From Sphingomonas sp. Leaf407 (GTDB lineage: Bacteria; Pseudomonadota; Alphaproteobacteria; Sphingomonadales; Sphingomonadaceae): a DNA stretch of 64,000 nucleotides. Under the pieces are notes generated by a model. It ran no database searches. It was not told the DNA's origin and worked only from the letters and a program-made list of their open reading frames with translations. Both the position numbers and the translations under genes were made by a program. Location: positions 558,001 through 622,000 of the forward strand of contig NZ_LMQO01000001.1 in the NCBI RefSeq assembly GCF_001425385.1. Reading direction: 5' to 3'. Below, in pieces: positions 10,435 through 19,635 of this stretch. The first letter of the stretch is position 1. The number at the start of each line of letters is the position of its first letter.

Positions 10435-13400
10435 GACGCCGCCTTCGCCAGCCCGCGCGAAATCTGGAGCGCGGCGTTGAGGCGCGCCTGCGGATCGGCG
10501 AAGCTGCGGCTGACGACCAGCTTCATGTCGGGACGCAGCTTGGCGGTGCCGTTGAGCTTGTCGACATAGGCGAGCAGCCCGTCGACGTTGGGGAATTTAT
10601 CCTCGTGGAAGCTGACGATCGCGCCTTTCGCGCCGACGTCGATCTTGGCGATGCAGGCTTTCTTGGCGTTCAGTTTCGCCTCGATCAATTGCAGCAGATT
10701 GGCGGTCGCCAGCGGCAGCTTGCCGAACCGGTCGATCAGTTCGGCGGCGAAGGCATCGATCCCGGCGCGATCCTCGACATCGGTCAGGCGGCGATAGAGG
10801 CCCATGCGCAGGTCGAGATCGGGGACATACTCCTCGGGGATCAGGATCGGCGCGTCGATGGTGATCGTCGGCGAATAGTCCTTGGGCGCGTCGTCGCGTA
10901 AGCCCCCGGCCTTGGCGTCGAGGATCGCCTCTTCCAGCATCGACTGGTAGAGTTCGAAGCCGACCTCCTTGATATGCCCCGACTGTTCATCGCCGAGCAT
11001 GTTGCCGGCCCCGCGAATGTCGAGGTCGTGGGAGGCGAGCTGGAACCCCGCGCCCAGCGATTCGAGGTCGGAGAGGACCTTCAGGCGCTTTTCCGCCGCT
11101 TCGCTCACCAGCCGTTCGGGCGGCGTGGTCATATAGGCATAGGCGCGGGTCTTCGACCGGCCGACGCGGCCGCGCAACTGATAGAGCTGCGCCAAGCCGA
11201 ACTTGTCGGCACGGTTGATGATGAGCGTGTTGGCCGAGGGGATGTCGAGGCCGCTCTCGACGATGGTGGTCGAGACGAGCAGGTCGTAGCGCTTGTCGTA
11301 GAACGCCGACATGCGCTCCTCGACCTCGGTCGGGGCCATCTGGCCGTGGGCGACGACATAGCGGATCTCGGGAATTTCCTCCGACAGGAACTTCTCGATC
11401 TCGGGCAGGTCGGCGATGCGCGGGGTGACGAAATAGGCCTGGCCGCCGCGATAATGTTCGCGCAGCAATGCCTCGCGCAGCACCACCGGGTCCCATGGCA
11501 TGATGTAGGTGCGCACCGCGAGGCGATCGACCGGCGGGGTCTGGATCACCGAGAGTTCGCGCAGGCCGGACATCGCCATCTGCAATGTGCGCGGAATGGG
11601 CGTTGCGGTCAGCGTCAGGACATGGACGTCGGCCTTCATCGCCTTCAGCCGTTCCTTGTGGGTCACGCCGAAGCGCTGTTCCTCATCGACGATGACGAGG
11701 CCGAGGCGCTTGAAATCGACCTGTTTCGACAGCACGGCATGGGTGCCGACGACCACGTCGATCGTGCCGGCGGCAAGGCCCTCACGCACCTTCTTCGCCT
11801 CGGTCGCGGTGACGAGGCGGCTGAGGCGGCCGATCTCCATCGGGAAGCCTTCGAAGCGCGACTTGAAATTATTGTAATGCTGGCGGGCGAGCAGCGTGGT
11901 CGGGCAGACGATCGCGACCTGCATGCCGGCCATCGCCGCGACGAAGGCGGCGCGCAGGGCCACCTCGGTCTTGCCGAAGCCGACGTCGCCGACGACGAGC
12001 CGGTCCATCGGGCGGCCCGCGCCCAGATCCTCGATCACGTCGGCGATGGCGCGTTCCTGATCCTCGGTTTCCTGATAGGGAAAGCGATCGACGAAGGCGG
12101 GATAGCCGCCGCTGTCGGGTTCGGCGATGTCGGCGGGACGCATCGCGCGCTTGGCGGCGGTGGCGATGAGGTCGCCCGCGATCTCGCGGATGCGCTCCTT
12201 CATCCGCGCCTTGCGCCGCTGCCATGCCTCGCCGCCCAGCCGGTCGAGCGATGCGCCTTCCTCGCCCGCGCCGTAGCGGCTGAGGACTTCGAGATTCTCG
12301 ACCGGCACGTAGAGCTTGTCGCCACCGGCATATTCGAGTGCGACGCAGTCGTGCGGGGCCTTGGCCACCGGCACCTGCGTCAGCCCGACATAGCGGCCGA
12401 TGCCGTGGTCGGCATGGACGACGAGATCGCCCGGAGAGAGCGTCGCGAGTTCCTGCAGGAAGGCGTCGGTATTCTTGCGCCGCTTGGCCCGGCGGACGAG
12501 GCGGTCGCCGAGCATGTCCTGTTCGGTCAGGACCGCCACGTCGGCGCTGGTGAAACCGTGATCGAGCGGCAGGACAACGAACGAGACGGTCGACTTCGCC
12601 CCGCCCAGCGCCTGTTGCCATGTGTCGACGGTCGACACGCCGGTCAGGTCATGATCGGCGAGCAGGCCCATCAGCCGTTCGCGCGCACCCTCTGAATAGC
12701 TGGCGAGGATCGGCTTGCGACCCTGTTTGCGAAGCGCGGCGATGTGATCGACGACGGCTTCGTAGATATTCGCCTGTTGCGTGCGTTCGGGGGTGAAGTC
12801 GCGCGGGGAGGCGACGTCGAAATCGACGACGGTGGCGCTTTCCGGTTCGTGGAACGCCGTGAGCTGGTGCGCGGCGGCGTCCGACAGGCGGTCGGTCCAT
12901 TCGTCGGCCGACAGGTAGAGTGCGTTGGGCAGCAGCGGGCGGTAGCTGCCCGGATCACTGGTCTGCGCGCGGACGCGGTTGGTGTGATAGTCGGCGATCG
13001 ATTCGAAGCGTGCCTCGGCGGCGGCGGGGACGCCGGCGTCGCGCACGATCACCGCATCGGGCGAGAGGTGGTCGAAGAAGGTTTCGAGTCGGTCCTCGAA
13101 GAACGGCAGCCAATGCTCCATGCCCGACAGGCGGCGGCCGTCGCTGATCGCCTGATAGATCGGATCGCCGGTCGCGGTCGCGCCGAATTTCTCGCGGTAG
13201 CGGGTGCGGAACCGCTTGATCGACTCCTCGTCGAGCAAGGCTTCGGACGCGGGGAGCAGGGTGAAGCCATCGACGCGGCCGGTGGTGCGCTGATCCTCGG
13301 GGGCGAAGGTGCGAACCGTCTCGATCTCGTCGCCGAAGAAGTCGAGGCGCAGCCCCATCTCCGATCCCGAGGGCCAGAGATCGACGAGGCCGCCGCGCAC

Positions 13401-13889
13401 CGCGAACTCGCCCGCATCGTGAACGGTGTCGACGCGGTTGTAGCCATTGGCTTGCAGCAGCGCGGAGAGGCGGGGGAGCGAGATGCGCTCGCCGGGTGCC
13501 AGGCGCGCGACCAGTTGGCGGATGCGGAACGGGGTCAGCGTGCGCTGGGTCGCGGCGTTGACCGTGGTCAGGATCAGGCGCGGGCCTTTTGGCTTGGCTT
13601 GCAGCGCGTGGAGCGCGGCGAGGCGTTCGGCCATCGAACGCAGCGTCGGGCTGGCGCGGTCATAGGGGAGGCAGTCCCATGCCGGGAACTGGAGGATCGT
13701 CAGGTCGGGCGCGAAGAACGGCGCGGTCGCGGCGATCGCGCGCATCGCCGATTCGTCGGGGGCGATATGGACGAGGTCGCCCTTTGCGCCGCGCGCAAGA
13801 TCGGCGAGGAGGACGGGGAGGAAGCCTGCCGCCACGCCCGCAAGGGTAAGGCTGCGGGGGGCGGACAGGATCTTGGAGAGGTCGGGCAT
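10431..13889 (-). CDS. mfd: Transcription-repair coupling factor Mfd
   Basis: Mfd removes stalled RNA polymerase from DNA lesions and recruits UvrA. The 1152 residues match the usual length (about 1150). Visible are the UvrB-like N-terminal module, the RNA-polymerase-interacting/CarD-like domain (DLVVHADHGIGRYVGL), and the RecG-like translocase with GDVGFGKTEVALRAAF (Walker A), DEEQRFGV (Walker B) and TATPIPRTLQ. The C-terminal TRCF domain ends the protein. It lies in a minus-strand run with sdhE upstream (a palindromic repeat fills the spacer) and the 212-residue membrane protein downstream. Confidence 0.98.
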   Translation of the reverse strand: MPDLSKILSAPRSLTLAGVAAGFLPVLLADLARGAKGDLVHIAPDESAMRAIAATAPFFAPDLTILQFPAWDCLPYDRASPTLRSMAERLAALHALQAKPKGPRLILTTVNAATQRTLTPFRIRQLVARLAPGERISLPRLSALLQANGYNRVDTVHDAGEFAVRGGLVDLWPSGSEMGLRLDFFGDEIETVRTFAPEDQRTTGRVDGFTLLPASEALLDEESIKRFRTRYREKFGATATGDPIYQAISDGRRLSGMEHWLPFFEDRLETFFDHLSPDAVIVRDAGVPAAAEARFESIADYHTNRVRAQTSDPGSYRPLLPNALYLSADEWTDRLSDAAAHQLTAFHEPESATVVDFDVASPRDFTPERTQQANIYEAVVDHIAALRKQGRKPILASYSEGARERLMGLLADHDLTGVSTVDTWQQALGGAKSTVSFVVLPLDHGFTSADVAVLTEQDMLGDRLVRRAKRRKNTDAFLQELATLSPGDLVVHADHGIGRYVGLTQVPVAKAPHDCVALEYAGGDKLYVPVENLEVLSRYGAGEEGASLDRLGGEAWQRRKARMKERIREIAGDLIATAAKRAMRPADIAEPDSGGYPAFVDRFPYQETEDQERAIADVIEDLGAGRPMDRLVVGDVGFGKTEVALRAAFVAAMAGMQVAIVCPTTLLARQHYNNFKSRFEGFPMEIGRLSRLVTATEAKKVREGLAAGTIDVVVGTHAVLSKQVDFKRLGLVIVDEEQRFGVTHKERLKAMKADVHVLTLTATPIPRTLQMAMSGLRELSVIQTPPVDRLAVRTYIMPWDPVVLREALLREHYRGGQAYFVTPRIADLPEIEKFLSEEIPEIRYVVAHGQMAPTEVEERMSAFYDKRYDLLVSTTIVESGLDIPSANTLIINRADKFGLAQLYQLRGRVGRSKTRAYAYMTTPPERLVSEAAEKRLKVLSDLESLGAGFQLASHDLDIRGAGNMLGDEQSGHIKEVGFELYQSMLEEAILDAKAGGLRDDAPKDYSPTITIDAPILIPEEYVPDLDLRMGLYRRLTDVEDRAGIDAFAAELIDRFGKLPLATANLLQLIEAKLNAKKACIAKIDVGAKGAIVSFHEDKFPNVDGLLAYVDKLNGTAKLRPDMKLVVSRSFADPQARLNAALQISRGLAKAAS

Positions 13890-13903
13890 CGGCGTCCTAT
13901 AAG

Positions 13904-14001
13904 CCCTCTCCCCCTTGGGGGAGAGGGTTGGGAGAGGGGGTGTGCGGGACAGATGTGTGGCAGTCCCCTCTCCCCGGCCCTCTCCCCTGAAGGGGAGAGG
14001 G
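13904..14001. repeat. Double-palindrome repeat between sdhE and mfd
   Basis: Two hairpins bracket the spacer. 13904-13927 is an 11-bp perfect stem (CCCTCTCCCCC, TT, GGGGGAGAGGG), and 13978-14001 is a 10-bp stem (CCCTCTCCCC, TGAA, GGGGAGAGGG). The arms are also related to each other in inverted orientation. A segment of the same family occurs inside pccA near 63.36 kb. It may modulate read-through from sdhE into mfd. Confidence 0.8.
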
Positions 14002-14003
14002 AG

Positions 14004-14270
14004 TTACTTGCTGACCGGCACGAAATCCATCGCGCGCATCGCGTGGAGGACGGGGTGGTCGAACTGCGCCGGCGCGGGCTGGACGCCCATCGCCCATGCC
14101 ATGATGTCGACGTCCTGTTCCTCCAGAAACGTTTCGAACCAGTCCATGTCGGCGTCGCTCCATGTCGCCGAATGCTGGTCGAAATAGCCGCCGATCATCA
14201 GGTCCGCCTCGCGCGTGCCGCGATGCCAGCTTCGGAATTTCAGGCGTTTGAGGCGAATGTCGCGATCCAT
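14004..14270 (-). CDS. sdhE: FAD assembly factor SdhE family protein
   Basis: 88 residues. SdhE helps insert covalent FAD into succinate dehydrogenase (SdhA). The characteristic RGxxE motif is present as RGTREAD (17-23), followed by the small helical domain with DxDWFETFLEEQD. Length matches the family (80-95). The ATG at 14270 is the natural start; the same frame is open far upstream only as an antisense shadow of recG. sdhE is divergent from recG and upstream of mfd, with the palindromic repeat between. Confidence 0.9.
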   Translation of the reverse strand: MDRDIRLKRLKFRSWHRGTREADLMIGGYFDQHSATWSDADMDWFETFLEEQDVDIMAWAMGVQPAPAQFDHPVLHAMRAMDFVPVSK

Positions 14271-14345
14271 CGACGCTTCCTTGGGGGCAAAGGGACAGCG
14301 AGGCTCGCCCGATCGGCAAACTCGCGATAGGGAGGGCAGATAGTC

Positions 14346-16406
14346 ATGCGTCCCGAACTCCTCAACCCGCTGTTCGCCGAAGTCACCTCGCTCAAGGGCG
14401 TGGGGCCGGCGCTTGCCAAACCGCTCGACCGGTTGAAGCTCCACCGTGTCGTCGACGTCGCGTTCCATTGCCCCAACGGCTGGGTCGACCGGCTGAAACG
14501 CGACGAGCTGATGGCGCAGGATGCGGGGCGGGTGATCGCGATTCCGCTGACCGCCGTCGACTACCGGGTAAGCGCCGGGCGCGGGCCGACGCGGGTGCGT
14601 GCCGAGGACGCGCATGGCAACAGCGTGAACCTGACCTATTTCGGCGGATCGTCGGGCTGGGCCAAGAAGCTGCTGCCGCTTGGCGAAACGCGGCTGGTGT
14701 CGGGCAAGCTCGAAACCTATGGCCAGGAATTGCAGATGGTCCACCCCGACCATGTCCTGCCGCCTGACGAGGCGGCGAGCCTGCCCGAGCGCGAGGCGAT
14801 CTATCCGCTGTCCGAAGGGCTGACCTCGCGCCGGCTGGGGCAGTTGGCGGCGCAGGCGATCGAGCGCGCGCCGGACTTGCCCGAATGGATCGAGCCGAGT
14901 CTGCTCGCCAAGCGCGACTGGCCGGCATGGCGCGAGGCGCTGGCGCGGGTCCATGCCGATCCGTCCGACGCGAAGGCCAAGGAACGGCTGGCCTATGACG
15001 AGGTCTTCGCCAACCAGTTGGCGCTGATGCTGGTACGCGGCGAGGCACGTTCGCGCAAAGGACGCGCGCTGACCGGCGACGGGCGGCTGCGTGGGCGGCT
15101 CGACCTGCCGTACAAGCCGACGGGGGCGCAGGCGCGGACGATCGGTGAGATCGAGGGCGACATGGCGCAGGTGCAGCCGATGCTGCGGCTGCTGCAGGGG
15201 GACGTGGGGTCGGGCAAGACGCTGGTCGCGCTGATGGCGCTGCTGATCGCCGTCGAAGGCGGCGCGCAGGGGGCGTTGCTGGCGCCGACCGAAATCCTCG
15301 CGCGGCAGCATTATGCGACGCTGCAACGCCAACTGGCCGGGACCGGCGTGAGCGTGGCGGTGCTGACCGGCCGCGACAAGGGGCGGGTGCGCGAGGGCGT
15401 GCTGATGGGGCTGGCGGCGGGCGAGATCGACATATTGATCGGCACGCATGCGATCTTTCAGGAAGCGGTCGGCTACCGCGATCTGGGGCTGGTGGTGGTC
15501 GACGAGCAGCACCGCTTCGGTGTCGCCCAGCGGATGATGTTGCAGGACAAGGCGGCGGTGCCGCCGCATCTGCTGGTGATGACCGCGACGCCGATCCCGC
15601 GCACGCTGACGCTGGCGCAATATGGCGAGATGGACGTCAGCCGGCTCGACGAGATGCCGCCGGGACGCGAACCGATCGAGACGGCGGTGATGCCCGAGGA
15701 GAAGCTCGACGCGGTGATCGACGGCCTCGCGCGGCATCTGTCGGCGGGGAAACAGGCCTATTGGGTCTGCCCGCTGGTCGAGGAGAGCGAGAAGTCCGAC
15801 CTCGCCGCCGCCGAGGCGCGGGCGGAGGCGCTGCGCGCGCGGTTCGGCGACAAGGTGGCACTGGTCCACGGCCGGATGAAGCCGCTGGAAAAGGACGCGG
15901 TGATGGCCGAGTTCGCCGCCGCGCGGACCGGCGTGCTGGTGGCGACGACGGTGATCGAGGTGGGCGTCGACGTGCCCAACGCCACGCTGATCGTGATCGA
16001 GGCGGCGGACCGCTTCGGTCTGGCGCAGTTGCACCAGTTGCGCGGGCGGGTGGGGCGCGGCGGCGGCAAGTCGGTGTGCGTGCTGCTGCGCGGGAATGCG
16101 CTGTCGGAAACGTCGCGGGCGCGGTTGGCGCTGATGCGCGAGAGCAACGACGGCTTCCGCATCGCCGAGGAGGATCTGCGGCTGCGCGGCGGCGGCGAAC
16201 TGCTCGGCACGCGGCAGTCAGGCGAGGCGATGTTCCGGCTGGCCGAACCCGACATGCTCGGCGCATTGCTGCCGGTCGCGAACGACGATGCGCGGCTGCT
16301 GATTGATCGCGACGGCGGGCTGACGGGACCGAGGGGGCAGGCGGCGCGGGTGGCGCTGTACCTGTTCGAGCGCGATGGTGGTGTGAAACGGTTGCGATCG
16401 GGATGA
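14346..16406 (+). CDS. recG: ATP-dependent DNA helicase RecG
   Basis: RecG remodels stalled replication forks and Holliday junctions. 686 residues, normal length. The N-terminal wedge/OB domain includes VGPALAKPLDRL and the OB-fold stretch near 70-150. The helicase core shows GDVGSGKTLVALMAL (Walker A), LAPTEILARQHY, DEQHRFGVAQR (Walker B), TATPIPRTL, TTVIEVGVDVPNA and QLHQLRGRVGRG. Its start is divergent from sdhE. A roughly 105-bp repeat element follows the stop. Confidence 0.98.
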   Translation: MRPELLNPLFAEVTSLKGVGPALAKPLDRLKLHRVVDVAFHCPNGWVDRLKRDELMAQDAGRVIAIPLTAVDYRVSAGRGPTRVRAEDAHGNSVNLTYFGGSSGWAKKLLPLGETRLVSGKLETYGQELQMVHPDHVLPPDEAASLPEREAIYPLSEGLTSRRLGQLAAQAIERAPDLPEWIEPSLLAKRDWPAWREALARVHADPSDAKAKERLAYDEVFANQLALMLVRGEARSRKGRALTGDGRLRGRLDLPYKPTGAQARTIGEIEGDMAQVQPMLRLLQGDVGSGKTLVALMALLIAVEGGAQGALLAPTEILARQHYATLQRQLAGTGVSVAVLTGRDKGRVREGVLMGLAAGEIDILIGTHAIFQEAVGYRDLGLVVVDEQHRFGVAQRMMLQDKAAVPPHLLVMTATPIPRTLTLAQYGEMDVSRLDEMPPGREPIETAVMPEEKLDAVIDGLARHLSAGKQAYWVCPLVEESEKSDLAAAEARAEALRARFGDKVALVHGRMKPLEKDAVMAEFAAARTGVLVATTVIEVGVDVPNATLIVIEAADRFGLAQLHQLRGRVGRGGGKSVCVLLRGNALSETSRARLALMRESNDGFRIAEEDLRLRGGGELLGTRQSGEAMFRLAEPDMLGALLPVANDDARLLIDRDGGLTGPRGQAARVALYLFERDGGVKRLRSG

Positions 16407-16410
16407 TGAC

Positions 16411-16515
16411 TCCCCTCCCTGTCAGGGAGGGGTTGGGGGTGGGTCGGTCTGCGAGGGAACGGTAGCATCCGCCTCGAACCTACCCACCCCCGTCCCCTCC
16501 CTGTCAGGGAGGGGA
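16411..16515. repeat. Roughly 105-bp double-hairpin repeat, copy 1
   Basis: Both ends are CCCCTCCCTGTCAGGGAGGGG hairpins (16412-16432 and 16494-16514; 9-bp stems, 3-nt loop). The inner flanks are GGTTGGGGGTGGGT and ACCCACCCCC, in inverted orientation. The centre is unique. It lies between the convergent genes recG and the M48 protease and could terminate both. Related copies are at 36349 and 48069. Confidence 0.85.
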
Positions 16516-16520
16516 GAACG

Positions 16521-17939
16521 TCAGCCCTTCACCACCAGCTTCACCAACTGCCCCGGCACCAGCCGGGCGTCGTCACCCAACCCGTTCAGTGTCAGGAAGC
16601 GTTCGCGCTGATAGTCGCCATAGGCCATCTGCCGGGCGAGGCTGTCGATCGTGTCGTTCGCGCGGACGGTGGCGATGCGGATGCGCTTGCCGGTGATCGC
16701 GCTCGCCTCGGCCTGCGTCAGCGGGGCGAGGCTTTGCAGCAGCGACTCGAACGGGCCGATGCCCTGGCCCGCCGGCGTCACGATCTGGAAGAGATAGGTC
16801 GCCGAAGGGTAGCGATAGGCGGCGACCGTCACGTCGACCTGTCGGTTGCTGGCGGTTGCGCGGGCCGAGGCGATCGCGACCTCGGTGCCGTTGATCCGCG
16901 TGACCCTTGGTTCGGACACGTTCTGCGCGCCGAGCGCGGTCAGCCGCTGGCGGGCGACGCTGGCCGGATCGCCGGCGGCGGCCATGCGAAACTCGGCCTG
17001 TCCGCCTTGTCCGGCGATCGTCACCGCATCGGTGCCGTTGGCGATGGTGTAGCCCGACGGCGCGGTGAAACGGATGCGCAGGGCCGGGTGGCGGAAAATG
17101 CTGCCGTCGATCACGCCCTGCGCGGGATCATCGTCGTAGCGCAGGCCGTCGAGCATCCGCAGATAGGTGACGTCCTGCGCCGGCTGCGCGGTGGTGCCGC
17201 CCGCCTGCGTCGCCAACGCCTCGGCGCGGCGGACGCGCTCGGCGCCATTGGGGTGGGTGCTCATCCACGTCGGCACGGCAGTGGCGTCGCGACCCGAGGT
17301 CTGCTGGCCAAGCGCCTGTGCCTCGTTCAGTTGTGACAGCGCCTCGGCCATGCCGATTGGCGCATAGCCGGCGGCGGTGGCATAGCGCACGCCGAACTGG
17401 TCGGCCTGATATTCCTGATTGCGGCTGTACGACAGCGTATAGAGCTGCGAGCCGATACCGGCGACGCGGCCGAGGATGTCGCTGCCCGTCACCGCGCCAA
17501 GGCCGGCGGCGAAGAGATTGCCGATCGTCGAGCGGGTGCTGCGCGAATTGCTGTGGCGCGCGGCGACATGGCCGACTTCGTGCCCCAGCACGGCGGCCAG
17601 TTCCGCCTCGCTGTTCATCAGCGCCAGCAACTGGCGGGTGACATAGACATAGCCGCCGGGGATGGCGAAGGCGTTTTCGACCGGCGAGTTGAGCAGGGTG
17701 ACGGTGAAGTCGCCGCTGGCGTTCGACAGGCCCGATTGCAGCGCGACCCGCTTGCCGATGCGTTCGACATAGGCCGACTGCGGGCCGCCATAGGCACCGC
17801 CATATTGGGCGATGAGCTGCGGATTGGCCTGCGCGCCCTGTGCCCGGTCGCTCTGCGAGATTGATCGCGTCTGCGCCATGGCGGGTGCGCTGACGCTTGC
17901 CGCCACCAGCATCGCCGCCGTCCAGATCCTTGCCGTCAT
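16521..17939 (-). CDS. Secreted M48-family zinc metalloprotease with C-terminal LysM-like domain
   Basis: 472 residues. A Sec signal peptide (MTARIWTAAM to AMAQ, residues 1-23) sends it to the periplasm. The zinc motif is HEVGH (120-124), with the third ligand Glu in NQEYQAD near 176, as in BepA/YfgC-type proteases involved in outer-membrane quality control. The C-terminus (NDTIDSLARQM to LVPGQLVKLV) looks like a LysM peptidoglycan-binding domain. The start at 17939 is preceded by GGGGAC and begins a proper signal peptide, so the longer frame up to 18092 is not used. Divergent from the VOC gene. Confidence 0.92.
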   Translation of the reverse strand: MTARIWTAAMLVAASVSAPAMAQTRSISQSDRAQGAQANPQLIAQYGGAYGGPQSAYVERIGKRVALQSGLSNASGDFTVTLLNSPVENAFAIPGGYVYVTRQLLALMNSEAELAAVLGHEVGHVAARHSNSRSTRSTIGNLFAAGLGAVTGSDILGRVAGIGSQLYTLSYSRNQEYQADQFGVRYATAAGYAPIGMAEALSQLNEAQALGQQTSGRDATAVPTWMSTHPNGAERVRRAEALATQAGGTTAQPAQDVTYLRMLDGLRYDDDPAQGVIDGSIFRHPALRIRFTAPSGYTIANGTDAVTIAGQGGQAEFRMAAAGDPASVARQRLTALGAQNVSEPRVTRINGTEVAIASARATASNRQVDVTVAAYRYPSATYLFQIVTPAGQGIGPFESLLQSLAPLTQAEASAITGKRIRIATVRANDTIDSLARQMAYGDYQRERFLTLNGLGDDARLVPGQLVKLVVKG

Positions 17940-18097
17940 TCGTCGTCCCCGTTGGTTCGTTTCCCTCGAATACGTTGCGATAGGGCAACGGTTCCGTATG
18001 GCGGATGAACGGCACGCCGGAGCCGGCTGGGCCTTTGCGCTTGCATTGCGCAAGCGTATCGGTTTGTATGGAACGAAGCAAGAACGGGGCAAGTGAT

Positions 18098-18430
18098 ATG
18101 GCGCGGTTGAACTATCTGGAACTGCCGGTCACGGCGACGGGGGCGGCCAAGGACTTCTACGCGGCGGCGCTGGGCTGGTCGTTCACCGATTTCGGGCCGG
18201 ACTATGCCGCGACGACCAGCGGCGATACCGATGTCGGGCTAGACGCCGATACCGCGCTGACCATGCTGCTGCCGGTGATTGAGGTCGACGATCTGGAGGC
18301 GACGCTGGCGGCGGTCGAGGCGGCGGGCGGCGTGGTGGTGCAGCCCATCTTCGCCTTTCCCGGCGGGCGGCGGTTCCACTTTCGCGATCCCGACGGCCAT
18401 GTGCTGGCGGCGATGGTGGCAGAGGCGTGA
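18098..18430 (+). CDS. VOC (glyoxalase/bleomycin-resistance fold) family protein
   Basis: 110 residues forming one vicinal-oxygen-chelate unit: it opens MARLNYLELPVTATGAAKDFY, the usual first beta-strand and helix, and ends RRFHFRDPDGHVLAAM, the typical closing metal-ligand strand. Proteins of this size dimerise. Substrate cannot be told from the sequence. The start at 18098 is preferred to the upstream ATG at 18005, because the extension lacks homology-like features and covers the divergent promoter region. Confidence 0.85.
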   Translation: MARLNYLELPVTATGAAKDFYAAALGWSFTDFGPDYAATTSGDTDVGLDADTALTMLLPVIEVDDLEATLAAVEAAGGVVVQPIFAFPGGRRFHFRDPDGHVLAAMVAEA

Positions 18431-18481
18431 CAGCGGGCCGACCGCTGCGATAGGGTGCGGCGATCGGACGGGGGGATTGGC

Positions 18482-18964
18482 ATGATCGGGACGATGATGG
18501 CGCTGGTGCTGGGTATGCAGGCTGCGGGGGCAGCCGACCTGCGCCAGCCGGGCAATGTGGTGAGCGCGTTGCAGGCGGCGGGCTACAAGGCGCAGTTGAA
18601 GCTCAACAAGGCGGGCGAACCCTTCATCGAAAGCGCGACCAACGGCGACTCGTTCACCGTCGACTTCTATGAATGCGACGGATTGAAGGACTGCAAGTCG
18701 ATGCAGTTTTCGTCATGGTACGAGAAGGAGCCGATCTTCACCCCGGCGGTCGCCAACGAATGGAACGCCAAGCGGCGCTTCCTGAAGGTCGCGGTCGATT
18801 CGGACGGCGACATGCGCCAGTTCCTCGACGCGACGGTGGTCGGCGGCATGAGCCAGGCGCAGTTCGCCGAGGTCGTCCAGTGGTACAGCGACATGGACGC
18901 GATGTTCGCCGCGTATCTGAAGGAAAAGCGGGAGGCGGCGAAGGGCAAGGTCGCGGGGAAATAG
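18482..18964 (+). CDS. YbjN-domain secreted protein
   Basis: 160 residues with a short signal peptide (MIGTMMALVLGMQAAGAA). The rest matches the YbjN fold: VVSALQAAGYKAQLKLNKAG, then DSFTVDFYECDGLKDCKSMQF, where two Cys may form a disulphide, and ending AYLKEKREAAKGK. YbjN proteins have no agreed enzymatic role. ATG at 18482 follows a GGGGGGA stretch about 7 nt upstream. It lies 51 bp after the VOC gene. Confidence 0.78.
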   Translation: MIGTMMALVLGMQAAGAADLRQPGNVVSALQAAGYKAQLKLNKAGEPFIESATNGDSFTVDFYECDGLKDCKSMQFSSWYEKEPIFTPAVANEWNAKRRFLKVAVDSDGDMRQFLDATVVGGMSQAQFAEVVQWYSDMDAMFAAYLKEKREAAKGKVAGK

Positions 18965-19000
18965 GCGACCTTAAAATTTGATCCTTCCACCTCGCGACAG

Positions 19001-19085
19001 GCGTCATCCCAGCGAAGGCTGGGATTTCCCCGTCGTAGCACACAGCAGGAGCCGCTTGAGGCCCCAGCCTTCGCTGGGGCGACGC
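19001..19085. repeat. Palindromic repeat pair between convergent genes
   Basis: Two 8-bp hairpins: ATCCCAGC/GCTGGGAT (19006-19025) and GCCCCAGC/GCTGGGGC (19061-19080). They are bracketed by GCGTC and GACGC, so the whole unit is itself an inverted repeat. A short T-run follows on the plus strand. It sits between ybjN-like (plus) and moaB (minus) and may act as a shared terminator. Same general class as 34805 and 52206. Confidence 0.75.
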
Positions 19086-19107
19086 TTTTGATCAGGTGGA
19101 TACGATT

Positions 19108-19635
19108 CTACCGCTCCAGCAGGCGCGGCATCAGCTCGACGAAGTTGCAGGGGCGATGGCGGATGTCGAGCTGTTCGGCGAGGATGCCGTCCCAGCCGTC
19201 CTTGACCGCGCCGGTGGAGCCGGGGAGCGCAAAGATATAGGTGCCGCGCGCGACGCAGGCGGTGGCGCGCGACTGGATGGTCGAGGTGCCGATCTTGGCG
19301 GAACTCTGCCAGCGGAAGAGTTCGCCGAAGCCGGGGATCAGCTTGGTCGCGACCGCCTCGACCGCTTCGGGGGTCACGTCGCGGCCGGTAACGCCGGTGC
19401 CGCCGGTGGTGATGATACAGTCGACCGCCGGATCGTCGATCCACGCATGAAGCCGCGCGACGATCGTCTCGACATCGTCGCGGACGATCGCCCGGTCGGC
19501 GAGGACATGGCCCGCGCCCTCGATCCGCGCGACCAGCGTGTCGCCCGAGCGATCCTCCGCCAGTCCGCGCGTGTCGGAGACGGTCAGGACGGCGATGCGG
19601 ACGGGAACGAACGCCCGGCTTTCGTCAATTGGCAT
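19108..19635 (-). CDS. moaB: Molybdenum cofactor biosynthesis protein MoaB
   Basis: 175 residues of the MoaB/MogA fold, which acts in adenylylation of molybdopterin. Visible: VLTVSDTR near the N-terminus, DDVETIV, the [16 protein letters not shown] loop that binds the substrate, and [16 protein letters not shown] near the C-terminus. The start ATG at 19635 ([12 protein letters not shown]) overlaps the 3' end of the lytic transglycosylase gene by 11 bp. Only moaA is also in the window, 14 kb away. Confidence 0.94.
   Translation of the reverse strand: MPIDESRAFVPVRIAVLTVSDTRGLAEDRSGDTLVARIEGAGHVLADRAIVRDDVETIVARLHAWIDDPAVDCIITTGGTGVTGRDVTPEAVEAVATKLIPGFGELFRWQSSAKIGTSTIQSRATACVARGTYIFALPGSTGAVKDGWDGILAEQLDIRHRPCNFVELMPRLLER

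Noticed and set aside
12744..14330. Long plus-strand frame across mfd and sdhE
   Set aside because: Antisense shadow of two well-defined minus-strand genes and the palindromic repeat.
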